NCBI GenBank assembly: GCA_046154645.1
Contig: JBJXDZ010000146.1
Location: forward strand, 16,493 to 80,492
Source: Ga0077555 sp046154645
GTDB taxonomy: Bacteria; Pseudomonadota; Alphaproteobacteria; Rhizobiales; Hyphomicrobiaceae
DNA length: 64,000 bases
Direction of reading: 5' to 3'
Shown here one piece after another: positions 47,490 through 57,125 of the stretch. The first letter of the stretch is position 1. Every line of letters begins with the position of its first letter. The notes beneath the pieces are model-generated. The model ran no database searches. It saw nothing but the letters and a program-made list of their open reading frames with translations, and had not been told where the DNA came from. The translations under genes and the position numbers were made by a program.

Positions 47490-48401
47490 ATGCCCTTCGC
47501 CTTGCCCGCTGTCAGTCTCGTCGCCGTTCCCGGTCGCCGCCGCGCCACCCTCGATGCCGCCCGCGAGTACGACAAGCGTGGTTATGCCGGCATCTTCGCG
47601 CCGAGCATGTTCGGCAACATGCAGCTGTGCGAGGCCGTCGCCCACGTCACCGAGCGTATCGTTTTCGCCACCTCCATCGCGCCGATCTACATGCGCACCG
47701 TCGGTGACTTCGCCCAGAGCGCCGCCTTCATGCACGAGATCTCCGGTGGCCGATTCCGCCTCGGCATCGGGGTCAGCCATGAGCCCTCGCACAAGCGCAT
47801 GGGCGTCACGGTCGGCAAGCCGCTCGCCGATACCCGCAGCTTCGTCGAGCGTTACCGCGCGCAGGAAGGTCTTGGCACCTTGGCACCCGTGATCCTCGCC
47901 ACCTTGCGGCAGCAGATGATCAAGCTCGCCGGCGAGATCGGCGATGGACTGGTGTTCGCCAACGGCTCGCGCTCGCACATGACGGCCTCACTGGCGGCGC
48001 TGCCTGAGGCCAAGCGCCGCGACACCAACTTCTTCATCGGCAACATGGTGCCGACCTGCATCACGGACGACATCCAGGCCGCCCGCGCCGTGCACCGCCG
48101 CACGCTCACGCACTACGCGACATTGCCGAACTATCGCAACTACTGGAAGGAAGCCGGTTATGTCGAGGAGATGGAGGCGGTCGAAAAAGCCATCGCCGAG
48201 GGCCGTCGCGACGACATTGCAAGATATCTGACCGACCGTTGGCTCGACGATTGCACTTTGTCGGGGTCTGCCACCCGAGTTCGCGACGGCGTCGACGCCT
48301 GGCGTGGCGCCGGCATTCACACGCCGATCATCGTGCCCTCGTCGGCAGCCGGCAACCAGCTCAAGGCCATCGAGGAGACGCTGGCGGCGTTCAAGGATTG
48401 A
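47490..48401 (+). CDS. LLM-class flavin/F420-dependent oxidoreductase
   Basis: A 303-residue bacterial-luciferase-like TIM barrel. Recognisable blocks are TLDAAREYDKRGYAGIFAPSMFG, TSIAPIYMRTVGDFAQSAAFMHEISGGRFRLGIGVSH and a mid-region VILATLRQQMIKLAGEIGDGLVF. Members use FMN or coenzyme F420, and the cofactor cannot be told from sequence alone. GGGAG precedes the ATG. It is divergent from the FAH gene and convergent with the ABC permease. Substrate unknown. Confidence 0.85.
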   Translation: MPFALPAVSLVAVPGRRRATLDAAREYDKRGYAGIFAPSMFGNMQLCEAVAHVTERIVFATSIAPIYMRTVGDFAQSAAFMHEISGGRFRLGIGVSHEPSHKRMGVTVGKPLADTRSFVERYRAQEGLGTLAPVILATLRQQMIKLAGEIGDGLVFANGSRSHMTASLAALPEAKRRDTNFFIGNMVPTCITDDIQAARAVHRRTLTHYATLPNYRNYWKEAGYVEEMEAVEKAIAEGRRDDIARYLTDRWLDDCTLSGSATRVRDGVDAWRGAGIHTPIIVPSSAAGNQLKAIEETLAAFKD

Positions 48402-48442
48402 GGTCGAGAGACGCCACCAGGTGTGGCTTTCGTCGGCGCCGC

Positions 48443-50212
48443 TCAGCCGCTGTTGCGCAACCGGGTCGCGCCGCCCGCACCCGGGATCATGTTGGCGAGC
48501 GCGATCACGGCCGTGGTCACCGCCAGCATCATCAGGCCCAGCACGGCAATGGCGCCGAGGTCGCCACTTTCCTTGAGATCGAAGATAAGGACCGAGAGCA
48601 CCTTGGTGTCGGACGTGAACAGGATGGCTGCGGCCGACAATTCGCGCACGACGGCGACGAAGATGAAGCACCAAGTGGCAATGACGCCGGACAGCAGCAG
48701 CGGTGCCGTGATCTGCCGCAGCGCCTGCAGGCGCGTGGCGCCGAGGATGCGGCTGGCTTCCTCCAGCTCGGGGTGCACCGCCTGGAACGCTGACGACAAT
48801 TGCTGGTAGGCAGCCGGCAGCTCGATGGTGATGTAGGCGATGAGCAGGATCCACAGCGTGCCGTAAAGCACGATGGGCGGGATTTCGATGCCGTCGATGC
48901 TGATCCAGGGCCGCGTGTAGGCCAGGAACAGTCCGACGCCGAGCACGATGCCGGGAATGGCGATGGGCGCGGTGGCGAGGAACCCGAGGAAGCGGTGCCC
49001 GCGCACGGCCTTGCGCACCACCAGATAGGAAATGACCATGGCCATCAGCGTGCCAAGCGTCGCCGACAGTGCACCGAGCAGGAACGTGTTCGTCATCACG
49101 TCCCAGGTCTGCGACAACTCGAAAAACGTGAAGTGCACGTTCTGCATCGACAGCGTGTTCCAGGTCAGCAGCTTCGAGGGGAACTTGGAGAAGGCGGCAT
49201 TGAAGAGCGCGCCATAGGGCAGGAACACCGGCATCATCAGCAGCACCATGCAGAGCCCGAACGCGACCCAGCGGAATTTGCCGAGCGCCACGGGACGCGG
49301 CGCGCCGTATTTGCCACCGAGCACCGCATAGCTACGCCGCCCCAGAATGCGCGCTTGTGCCCGCAACAGCACCACCGTCAGCACCAGCAGCGGCAGCGCA
49401 GCCGCGGCAGCCAGCTCAAGCTTTGGCGGGAACTGGAACAGGGTCCAGATCTTCGTCGTCATGGTGTGGAAGCCGGCGGGGATGGCGAGGATCGCCGGCG
49501 AGCCGAACAGGTTCATGGCCTGCAGGAACGCGATCAGCATGCCCGCCAGAATGGCCGGCAGCGCCATCGGGATGGTGATCTTGCGCGCCGTGGTCCAGGA
49601 GCGGGCGCCAAGCATGGATGAGGCGTCCTCCAGTTCGCCGGGCATGCGGTCGAGGGCGTTGGCGACCAGCACGAAGACATAGGGAAACGTGTAGCAGACG
49701 ATGACGAAGATGACGCCGGGCAGCGAGTAGATGTTGAGGAGATGCTGTTCGGGGGCAGCGCCGGTGATGCCGCGCCAGGCTTGATTGAGCAGGCCGCTGT
49801 TGGGGGCCGCCAACAACTCCCAGGCGATGGCACCGAGAAATGGCGGCGTCACGAACGAGGCGGTGACCAACGTACGCACGAGCCCGCGACCCGGCATATC
49901 GGAGCGGGCGACAAGCCAGCCCATGGGGGCGGCAATGAGGCTGCAGATGATGCCGACCGAAACCGCGATTTTCAGCGTGGTGAGCAGCGGCTCCTGGAAC
50001 GTCGGATCACCGAAGATGGCGGCGAAATTGGCCAGCGTGATGCCGCCGTCTTTGGCCGAGAACGCGAAGATGATCAGCCAGGCCAGCGGCAACACGATGA
50101 GAAGAACGAGCAGGCCCGAGAAGAACACCAGCACCGGCCCGGACATGTCGAAGCTGCGCCCGAGACGGCTTTCGGCGGCGGCCGCCTCGGTCTTGATTGC
50201 TTCGACTGCCAC
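48443..50212 (-). CDS. Iron/polyamine-type ABC transporter permease, two fused MetI domains
   Basis: A 589-residue permease with about 12 transmembrane helices in two tandem binding-protein-dependent transport domains. The two EAA coupling loops are ELEDASSMLGARSWTTARKITIP and ELEEASRILGATRLQALRQITAP. This single-chain arrangement is typical of FbpB/ThiP/PhnU-like transporters. It is the last gene of an operon with an ATPase and two binding proteins. The chosen start is GTG 50212 with TGGAG nine bases before; a TTG at 50236 is possible. Confidence 0.9.
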   Translation of the reverse strand: MAVEAIKTEAAAAESRLGRSFDMSGPVLVFFSGLLVLLIVLPLAWLIIFAFSAKDGGITLANFAAIFGDPTFQEPLLTTLKIAVSVGIICSLIAAPMGWLVARSDMPGRGLVRTLVTASFVTPPFLGAIAWELLAAPNSGLLNQAWRGITGAAPEQHLLNIYSLPGVIFVIVCYTFPYVFVLVANALDRMPGELEDASSMLGARSWTTARKITIPMALPAILAGMLIAFLQAMNLFGSPAILAIPAGFHTMTTKIWTLFQFPPKLELAAAAALPLLVLTVVLLRAQARILGRRSYAVLGGKYGAPRPVALGKFRWVAFGLCMVLLMMPVFLPYGALFNAAFSKFPSKLLTWNTLSMQNVHFTFFELSQTWDVMTNTFLLGALSATLGTLMAMVISYLVVRKAVRGHRFLGFLATAPIAIPGIVLGVGLFLAYTRPWISIDGIEIPPIVLYGTLWILLIAYITIELPAAYQQLSSAFQAVHPELEEASRILGATRLQALRQITAPLLLSGVIATWCFIFVAVVRELSAAAILFTSDTKVLSVLIFDLKESGDLGAIAVLGLMMLAVTTAVIALANMIPGAGGATRLRNSG

Positions 50213-50272
50213 GTGGGGTCGCTCCAGAAACGTCAATGCTGCGTGTCGATACCGAGACCACGCGTCGCGTGG

Positions 50273-51340
50273 TCACACCTTGAAGATGGCCGAGTATTTG
50301 GCCTTGATCTCGTCGGCGACCTTGAGCAGTGCTTCCGGGTCGTCCTTCATGATCTTGATGTCCTTCAGTTCCGTGCGGCCAGGCTTGCTCTTGACCTGGG
50401 CGTGCGGTGCATATTGGCCGGCGAGATCGAGAAACAGCTGCTGCGTCTCCGCCGTGCAGAACCAATTCTGGAACAGCCGCGCGGCGTTCGGGTTCGGTCC
50501 CGCCTTGAAGATGGCGTTGGGGCTGTTGATGATGGGCGCACCCTCCACCGGATAGACCAGCTCGATGGGTGCACCCTTGGCTTTCTCGAGCAGCACAATG
50601 TAATCGGAACCGTCGGCCATGGCGGCGCGCTCGCCGAGGGCCACTTTCTTCGGCGGATCGACAGCGGATTGGACTTGCATGACCTTTTGCTTGGCCAGTT
50701 GCTCGAAATACTCCCAGCCGAGTTCGCGGGCCATGGCGAAGGTCGAGGTCATGATGGCGCCGGAATAGCTCGGGTGTGCCTTGACGAGCTTGTTGGTCCA
50801 CTTCGGGTCGAGCAGGTCGCGAAAACCCTTGGGTGCATCCTCAGGCTTGACGAGTTGGGTGTTGTAGGCGATGGCGACGAACAGGATGCGGATGGTGGCG
50901 AACTGTCCATCCTTGTCCTTGTATGCGGCGCCGAAATGCTGCGCGGCGTCGGCTGGCAGGTAGGGTGCCAGCCAGCCCTGGTTCTTCCAGGCATAGACGT
51001 GCGCCGCGTCCGTCGTATTGACGATGTCGACGTTGGTGATCTTGGAGGCGTACTCCTGCGCGATGCGCGAGAACACGCGCTCGGAGCCTGAGCGTTCCAC
51101 CTTCACCGAGATGCCCGGATATTTGGTCTCGAACGCCTTGGCGAACTGCTGCGCGATGTTGATTTCCATCGCGGTATAGAAGTTGACCTTGCCCTCCTTT
51201 TTCGCCGCCTCGATCAAGGCCGGCGTGATGGCCTCGGCCGGTGGCGCCTGCGACAGCACCCGCGTCGAGAACGGCAGGGAGGCGACAACTGCGCCGGCGC
51301 CGGCCAGAACCGTGCGCCGTGACGAACCGTGCTTCGGCAT
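50273..51340 (-). CDS. Extracellular solute-binding protein (ABC transporter), copy 2
   Basis: A 355-residue periplasmic binding protein of the iron/polyamine-type extracellular family 1. The N-terminus SSRRTVLAGAGAVVASLPF is a Tat-like signal. The mature part begins ITPALIEAAKKEGKVNFYTA, as in FbpA-like proteins. It shares long stretches with the next gene (for example DPKW–KLVKAHP–YSG–IMT and VMQVQSA–DPPKK–ALGER), so the two arose by tandem duplication. The FbpA tyrosine pair that binds ferric iron is not obvious, so iron is uncertain. It lies 60 bases upstream of the permease. Confidence 0.9.
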   Translation of the reverse strand: MPKHGSSRRTVLAGAGAVVASLPFSTRVLSQAPPAEAITPALIEAAKKEGKVNFYTAMEINIAQQFAKAFETKYPGISVKVERSGSERVFSRIAQEYASKITNVDIVNTTDAAHVYAWKNQGWLAPYLPADAAQHFGAAYKDKDGQFATIRILFVAIAYNTQLVKPEDAPKGFRDLLDPKWTNKLVKAHPSYSGAIMTSTFAMARELGWEYFEQLAKQKVMQVQSAVDPPKKVALGERAAMADGSDYIVLLEKAKGAPIELVYPVEGAPIINSPNAIFKAGPNPNAARLFQNWFCTAETQQLFLDLAGQYAPHAQVKSKPGRTELKDIKIMKDDPEALLKVADEIKAKYSAIFKV

Positions 51341-51373
51341 GGGTGAACTCCTCGCTGTGTGGCCGCGCGTCCG

Positions 51374-52453
51374 TCAGACCTTGAAGATGGCGGCGTAGCG
51401 CTTCTTGATGTCGTCGGCCTGCTTTTCCACTTCGGCAGCGTTCTCGGCCATCAGCTTGATGTCCTTGAGTGCCGTGCGCCCAGGCCGGTCTTTGACCAAA
51501 GCGTGCGCCGAGCGCAACGCGCCGACATCGACCGACAATTGCTGCGCCTCCGCCGTGAAGCTCCACAAATGAAACAGCTTGGCCGCATTCGGATTCGGTG
51601 CCCGCTTCATCACCGCCGAAGGGCCCGTAATCAGTGGCGTGCCTTCCGTGGGATAGACGATCGCGAGCGGCGCCCCTTTCTCGACTTCCAGTGAGACGAC
51701 ATAATCGCCACCGTCGATCATCAGCGCCCGCTCGCCGAGCGCAATTTTCTTTGGTGGGTCAGCGGCTGATTGCACCTGCATGATTTTCTGCAGGGCCAGC
51801 TTTTCGAAGTAGTCCCAGCCGAGGTCGCGCGCCATCTGATGCGTTGCCGTCATGATGGTGCCGGAGTAGCCGGGGTGCGCCTTGACCATTTTCCCCGACC
51901 ATTTGGGATCGAGCAGATCCCTGAAGCTTTTCGGCACATCCTCCGGCTTCACCAGCGTGGTGTTGTAGGCTGGCGCCGACAGCATGACGCGCCACGTAGC
52001 AAACGTGCCATCTGCGTCCTTGTACTGCGGCGCATAGTGCTGGGCGACATCCTCGGACAGCACCGGCTCGAGCAGGCCTTCGCGCTTCCAGAGTATGAAG
52101 TGGGCGGCGTCTGAGCTGTTGATGGTGTCGCAATTGTAGATCTTGGAGCCGTACTCCTGACTTAGGCGCTGGAAGTTGCGTTCGGCACCGGATCGCTCGA
52201 CCTTGACATTGATGCCCGGGAACTTGGTCTCGAACACCTTGGCGATGCGCTCAGCGACCTTGATTTCGACCGAGGTGTAGTAGTTGACCCGGCCTTCTTT
52301 CTTGGCGGCGGCGATCAGCTCCGGCGTGATGGCGGTGGCGGGTGGCGCGGCAGCGACGGACGTGCGCGGCCAGGCCTGCGCGGCAGTGGCGCCGGCGGCG
52401 GCCATGCTGGCGAGCATTGTGCGGCGTGAAATGGGACGTTTGCTCTTGCGCAT
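51374..52453 (-). CDS. Extracellular solute-binding protein (ABC transporter), copy 1
   Basis: A 359-residue paralogue of the following gene, same family. The Tat-like signal is PISRRTMLASMAAAG. Conserved blocks are ITPELIAAAKKEGRVNYYTSVE, VKVERSGAERNFQRLSQEYGSKI and the end DDIKKRYAAIFKV, which differs in only a few positions from DEIKAKYSAIFKV of the other copy. Having two binding proteins for one permease–ATPase core suggests two ligands or a change in specificity. It is between the ATPase gene and the other binding protein. Confidence 0.9.
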   Translation of the reverse strand: MRKSKRPISRRTMLASMAAAGATAAQAWPRTSVAAAPPATAITPELIAAAKKEGRVNYYTSVEIKVAERIAKVFETKFPGINVKVERSGAERNFQRLSQEYGSKIYNCDTINSSDAAHFILWKREGLLEPVLSEDVAQHYAPQYKDADGTFATWRVMLSAPAYNTTLVKPEDVPKSFRDLLDPKWSGKMVKAHPGYSGTIMTATHQMARDLGWDYFEKLALQKIMQVQSAADPPKKIALGERALMIDGGDYVVSLEVEKGAPLAIVYPTEGTPLITGPSAVMKRAPNPNAAKLFHLWSFTAEAQQLSVDVGALRSAHALVKDRPGRTALKDIKLMAENAAEVEKQADDIKKRYAAIFKV

Positions 52454-52510
52454 CGTTCTTGCCTCCTCTGCGTCGTCAGTGTCGCGTGTGTCTTGGCGTC
52501 TGCTAGCCTA

Positions 52511-53575
52511 TCACGCCAGCAACGCCCGGCAGCGGGCGGGATCGAGCTGCAGCCAGACGGCCGTTCCCGGCGCCAGCGCTTGGTCGGCGGGCGCCGCAAT
52601 GCGGACTTCGGTCTTGTCGGGCAGTTCCACCATGTAGTCCCGGCTGGCACCGAGAAAAACCTGACGGCGCACGCTGCCCGCCAACGTATTCTCAGGCAGC
52701 GCGCCCGCACCGGCTTGAGTGAGGCGCACATCGTGCTGGCGGATGGCGACGGGGGTCACCTTGCCGGTGGAGAGAGCGAGGCCGGTGGTGCGCACGGGCA
52801 CACCTGCGATCATCACGCGCGACGCGTCCAGGGCGGCCCCCTTGAGCACGTTGCTGGCACCGATGAACTTGGCCACGAACTCGGACACGGGGCGCTCATA
52901 GATGTCCTCGGGGCTGCCGAGTTGCTCGATCTTGCCGAGGTTCATGACCGCGATCTGATCGGCCGTGGTCATGGCTTCGGCCTGATCGTGGGTCACATAG
53001 ACGGTGGTGGTGCGGAACTGGTCGTGCAGGCGGCGGATCTCGAAGCGCATCTCCTCGCGCAGATTGGCGTCGAGATTGGACAGCGGCTCATCCATCAGCA
53101 GTGTCTCCGGCTCGACCACGAGCGCGCGGGCGAGCGATACCCGCTGCTGCTGGCCACCGGACAATTCTGAGGGATAGCGTTCAGCCAGCGTCTCAAGACG
53201 GGCCACGGCCAGGATCGACTTCACCTTGCTCGCAATGGTGGCCGCATCGAGCTTGCGCACCTTGAGGCCGTAAGCAACGTTCTCCGCCGCCGTCATGTGC
53301 GGCCAGAGCGCATAGGATTGGAAGATCATCGACATGCGCCGCGCCTCGGGCGGCAGCGTGCGCTTTGGCGACGACACCACGCGCTCTCCAACGACGATTT
53401 CGCCGTCGCTCGGCTCGATGAAGCCCGCCACCAGGCGCAGCGTCGTCGTCTTGCCACAGCCCGAGGGCCCGAGCAGGCACACGAGGTTGCCATGGCCGAT
53501 AGTCAGCGACACGTTGTCCACGGCAACCGCGGCGCCGAAGCGCTTGGTCAGGCCTTTCAGTTCGACGGAAGCCAA
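52511..53575 (-). CDS. Iron/polyamine-type ABC transporter ATPase
   Basis: A 354-residue ATPase of the PotA/FbpC type. Walker A is GPSGCGKTTT, the signature LSGGQQQRV, Walker B LLMDEPLSNLD and the H-loop VYVTHDQAEAM. Residues about 240–354 form a TOBE regulatory domain (TPVAIRQHDVRL). First gene of the operon ATPase–SBP–SBP–permease on the minus strand. The start is TTG at 53575, with AAGGGGG six bases before; no ATG or GTG gives the conserved ASVELKGLTKRFG start. Confidence 0.91.
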   Translation of the reverse strand: MASVELKGLTKRFGAAVAVDNVSLTIGHGNLVCLLGPSGCGKTTTLRLVAGFIEPSDGEIVVGERVVSSPKRTLPPEARRMSMIFQSYALWPHMTAAENVAYGLKVRKLDAATIASKVKSILAVARLETLAERYPSELSGGQQQRVSLARALVVEPETLLMDEPLSNLDANLREEMRFEIRRLHDQFRTTTVYVTHDQAEAMTTADQIAVMNLGKIEQLGSPEDIYERPVSEFVAKFIGASNVLKGAALDASRVMIAGVPVRTTGLALSTGKVTPVAIRQHDVRLTQAGAGALPENTLAGSVRRQVFLGASRDYMVELPDKTEVRIAAPADQALAPGTAVWLQLDPARCRALLA

Positions 53576-53732
53576 ACACGTCCCCCTTGGCGGCTTGCGC
53601 CGCGCACGTCTTTTGTCTATCGGCCCCGCAAGGGAGCCCCGCGAGAATAGCGCTGGATGATATGTGACAGCTAGCCCAGAATAGCCACAACTTCCGGGAC
53701 AGGACCGTTCTGCAAATTCGAGGGAGACGCCC

Positions 53733-54914
53733 ATGACCGCCCTGCCGTTGTCACATATCAAGGTGCTCGACCTGACCGCCCATCGCGCCGGGCCGACCTC
53801 GGTCCGGCAACTTGCCGACTGGGGCGCCCAGGTGATCAAGATCGAGCCGCCGAGCGATAGTGACGTCGACGCCATGGGCGGCAAGCGGCATGGCTTTGAC
53901 TTCCAGAATTTGCACCGCAATAAACGCTCCTTGACGCTCAATCTGAAGAGCAAGGAAGGCCACGACATTTTCATGCAGCTGGTCAAGGAGGCCGATGTCG
54001 TCGTCGAGAACATGCGCTCCGACGTCAAGCACCGCCTGAAGGTCGACTACGACGCCTGTGCCAAGGTCAACCCGCGCATCATCTACGGCTCCATCGCCGG
54101 CTTCGGCCAAACCGGACCTGATGCGGCGCGGCCCGGTGTCGACCAGATCGCGCAAGGCATGGGTGGCCTGATGTCGATTACCGGCTTGCCCGGCCAAGGC
54201 CCCGTCCGCGTCGGCATCCCGATCGCGGATCTCACCTCCGGCCTCCTGCTGGCGCAAGCGATGATGCTGGCCCTCTACGAGCGCGAGCGCACCGGCAAGG
54301 GCCAGTGGGTGCACACCTCCCTGATCGAGGCGCAGATCTTCATGCTCGACTTCCAGGCGGCGCGCTGGCTGATCGCGGGCGAGGTGCCGAAGCAGGCCGG
54401 CAACGATCATCCGACAGGCATTCCGACCGGCGTGTTCCCCACCTCGGACGGCCACATCAATATTGCAGCGTCCGGCGACAATCTCTGGCTGCGCTGCTGC
54501 GAGGCGCTGGGCGTCTCGGAGCTGACCAAGAACCCCGACTACATGACGGGCGGCGCGCGTTCTAAGAACCGCAAGGTGCTGAACGAGTTGCTCGGCAAGG
54601 TCACCAAGACCAATACCTCGGCGCATTGGATCGCGGCGCTGAATAAGGCCGGCGTGCCGTGCGGGCCAATCAACAACATCCAGCAGACCTTCGAGGAACC
54701 GCAGGTCAAGCATCTGGGCATCGCGCGGCGGGTGCGGCACAGGAAGCTTGGCGAAATCCGCGTCGTCGGCCAGCCGATCAACTTGTCGCGCTATCCGCAG
54801 CCCGAGACCCTCAATCCGACGCCCGATCTGGGTGAGCACACGGACACGGTGCTGAAAGAACTGGGCTACGACGCCAAGGCGATTGCTACCTTGCGCGAGA
54901 AGAAGGTGGTTTGA
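53733..54914 (+). CDS. CaiB/BaiF family III CoA-transferase
   Basis: A 393-residue family III CoA-transferase, similar to formyl-/succinyl-CoA transferases. N-terminal block: HIKVLDLTAHRAGPTSVRQLADWGAQVIKIE. The catalytic Asp is probably the one in GVDQIAQGMGGLM. GIPTGVFPTSDGHINIA and HWIAALNKAGVPCGPINN are typical later segments. GAGGGAGA precedes the ATG. It is divergent from the ABC transporter operon, with about 157 bases between, so both may answer to one regulator; the imported acid may be its substrate (inference). Confidence 0.88.
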   Translation: MTALPLSHIKVLDLTAHRAGPTSVRQLADWGAQVIKIEPPSDSDVDAMGGKRHGFDFQNLHRNKRSLTLNLKSKEGHDIFMQLVKEADVVVENMRSDVKHRLKVDYDACAKVNPRIIYGSIAGFGQTGPDAARPGVDQIAQGMGGLMSITGLPGQGPVRVGIPIADLTSGLLLAQAMMLALYERERTGKGQWVHTSLIEAQIFMLDFQAARWLIAGEVPKQAGNDHPTGIPTGVFPTSDGHINIAASGDNLWLRCCEALGVSELTKNPDYMTGGARSKNRKVLNELLGKVTKTNTSAHWIAALNKAGVPCGPINNIQQTFEEPQVKHLGIARRVRHRKLGEIRVVGQPINLSRYPQPETLNPTPDLGEHTDTVLKELGYDAKAIATLREKKVV

Positions 54915-54966
54915 TACTGGCGGGCTGCTCGGGGGCGGTTGCTGTCGTTCCCTGACCGCATCCAAC

Positions 54967-55896
54967 TCAATGCGCGCCCTTGCGGAACAGCGTCGAGGCG
55001 AGCAGGCCCGCGGCCAAAGCCAGAATGACGGTGGCGATGCCATAGGACAGTGGATAGCGGAACGCGAAGGCGTGCAGCTTATCTTCCAACCCCTCACGCT
55101 CGAGATTGAGGCGGGCGTTGTAGCGCGACAGCAGCTCGCCATTGCGAAACAGGAACACGCGTGTCTCGAAGCTGCCGACGGTGACGTTGGCTGGCACATC
55201 GATCGAGGCCCGGAACAGGCTGCGGCCGATGAAGGCGACGCTGTACTGTTCCTGCTGGAAGAGCTTGTCCTTGCGCCGCATGCGCACGACGGCGTCGCGA
55301 AACTCCTTGATTTCCGCGACTGGTCGCTGCGCCGCCTTTTCCGACGGCACCATCGGTATATGCTCGAAGCCGATGTTGGCGGCTTTGAGCAATTCGTCCG
55401 AGGCGATCTCGTCGACCGGGCGCGTCGAGGCGATGGCGTAGTAGCTTGGCACCGACAAGAATTCGAGGCTGTCGGCATTGAGCCAGATGCCGGCAATCTT
55501 GGACTTCTTGCGCGCAACGAGCCGTGAGGGTGCGCCGACGACGACAATGACGATGTCGTAGAGGCCGGCTTCAGCTGTTTGCTGACGGCTGTTCTCGACG
55601 GCCCCGAAGACCACGATTTCGGTGCCAGCGAAGCTCGATGTGACGGCCACGCGGCGGGTCGAGATATCGGCTTGGACGGTTTCGGGCACGGGTGCCGGCG
55701 GCTGCGCGGCCGCTGGCGGTGCCACTTGTTTCTCTTTCGCCTTCGGCATCACGATGGGTGGGGCCGGCATCGGCGTCGCCCGCTCCTGACGGCGCTGGGC
55801 GAACGTTTCGGTGGCAAGCAGCACCGCGAGCAGGAGCGAAAGCGCCACGTAGACCCGGCGCCGCCACGTCAGCTGAACGGTGCCCCGTTTGCGCAT
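54967..55896 (-). CDS. TIGR02186 family membrane-anchored protein
   Basis: A 309-residue protein. An N-terminal signal/anchor (about residues 13–33) is followed by a proline-rich linker (PMPAPPIVMPKAKEKQ), a periplasmic beta-rich domain starting ADISTRRVAVTSSFAGTEIVVFGAVE, and one C-terminal transmembrane helix (about 283–303). This layout is TIGR02186, conserved in alphaproteobacteria and nearly always beside a TauE/SafE permease. Its start overlaps the stop of that permease gene by one base (TGATG). The biochemical role is unknown; probably an accessory subunit of the permease. Confidence 0.88.
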   Translation of the reverse strand: MRKRGTVQLTWRRRVYVALSLLLAVLLATETFAQRRQERATPMPAPPIVMPKAKEKQVAPPAAAQPPAPVPETVQADISTRRVAVTSSFAGTEIVVFGAVENSRQQTAEAGLYDIVIVVVGAPSRLVARKKSKIAGIWLNADSLEFLSVPSYYAIASTRPVDEIASDELLKAANIGFEHIPMVPSEKAAQRPVAEIKEFRDAVVRMRRKDKLFQQEQYSVAFIGRSLFRASIDVPANVTVGSFETRVFLFRNGELLSRYNARLNLEREGLEDKLHAFAFRYPLSYGIATVILALAAGLLASTLFRKGAH

Positions 55897-56825
55897 CAGT
55901 GACCGCTCCCGCCTGGACCAGCCAGCGAGAACAACTCATCCGGCGTCGCAATCAGGCCCCAGGCCATCCTGAGGCAGACCAGCACGACCAGCCCCGCGAG
56001 CACAAAGCGCAATTGCTCGCCCTTGAGGCGTTCGCCGGCAGCGGCACCAAGCTGGGCGCCGACGACGCCGCCAAACATCAACAGCAGTGCGAGCACGACA
56101 TCGACGGTGTGGTTCTGCTTGGCGTGCAGGACGGTGGTGACCGCGGTCACGAACACGATCTGGAACAGTGAGGTGCCGACCACCACGTTGGTCGGCATGC
56201 GCAGCAGATAGATCATGGCGGGCACCATGATGAAGCCGCCGCCGACGCCCATGATGCCGGCCAGGAAGCCGACGAACACGCCGATCAGGACAGGCGGGAT
56301 GGCGCTGATGTAGAGCTTCGAGCGATGGAACCGCATCTTGAGCGGCAGCCCATGCAACCAGTTGTGGTGCCGCACGCGGCGCGACGTGCCAGACGGTTGC
56401 TTGGCGCTCTGGCGCATGGCGGCGATGCTCTCGATCAGCATCAGCGTGCCAATGACGCCGAGAAACGTCACGTAGCAGAGCGACACGAACAGCTCGAAAT
56501 GTCCGAGCCGACGCAGGATGCCCACCACCTGCACGCCGAAACTGGTGCCGATGATGCCGCCCGCCAGCAGCAGCGTGCCCATCTTCACGTCGACGTTGTT
56601 GCGCCGCCATTGCGCCAGCGCGCCGGAGACCGACGAGGCGACGATTTGCGCCGCTTCCGTGCCGACGGCGACGGCCGAGGGAATGCCGGAGAAGATCAGA
56701 AGCGGTGTCATCAGAAAGCCGCCGCCGACGCCGCACAGTCCAGAGAGGAAGCCCACCGCCGCACCCATGCCGATGAAGATCCAGATGTTTACCGACATCT
56801 CGGCAATGGGCAGATAGAAGGTCAT
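55896..56825 (-). CDS. TauE/SafE family sulfite exporter-type permease
   Basis: A 309-residue membrane protein with about eight transmembrane helices in two related halves, each with the family motif: GFLSGLCGVGGGFLMTPLLI near residue 25 and GFLAGIMGVGGGFIMVPAMI in the middle. A cytoplasmic loop RQSAKQPSGTSRRVRHH lies between. TauE/SafE proteins export sulfite, sulfoacetate or similar anions. Coupled to the downstream TIGR02186 gene. CGGAG precedes the ATG at 56825. Confidence 0.9.
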   Translation of the reverse strand: MTFYLPIAEMSVNIWIFIGMGAAVGFLSGLCGVGGGFLMTPLLIFSGIPSAVAVGTEAAQIVASSVSGALAQWRRNNVDVKMGTLLLAGGIIGTSFGVQVVGILRRLGHFELFVSLCYVTFLGVIGTLMLIESIAAMRQSAKQPSGTSRRVRHHNWLHGLPLKMRFHRSKLYISAIPPVLIGVFVGFLAGIMGVGGGFIMVPAMIYLLRMPTNVVVGTSLFQIVFVTAVTTVLHAKQNHTVDVVLALLLMFGGVVGAQLGAAAGERLKGEQLRFVLAGLVVLVCLRMAWGLIATPDELFSLAGPGGSGH

Positions 56826-57125
56826 GGGTCTCCGCTGGCGCGTCGGCCGCGCTCTCGATGGTCGGCGATAGACAGATCAAATGACACGTCCGCCCGAACC
56901 AGCCCGTCCCCCGCCTGTGCGATGAACGTCTGCTTCGGGTTCCGGAATCGCGTCTTGCCTTGGAGGCAGCGCCACGTGTCAACGATAGTCTCTGACAAGC
57001 GCGGCGACCGCAGTGCGCCACGTGATCGGACTCCCTGCCCTATTGGGACAGCAATCGGACCTGAATTGCAAGTCCTCTGTTGGCGAAATAAGCCCTGTCG
57101 CGCTCCGGAGCAAGCGATGGCGCCC

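Noticed and set aside
53751..55547. 598-residue open frame on the minus strand
   Set aside because: Antisense to the CoA-transferase and out of frame with the TIGR02186 gene; typical GC-rich shadow frame.
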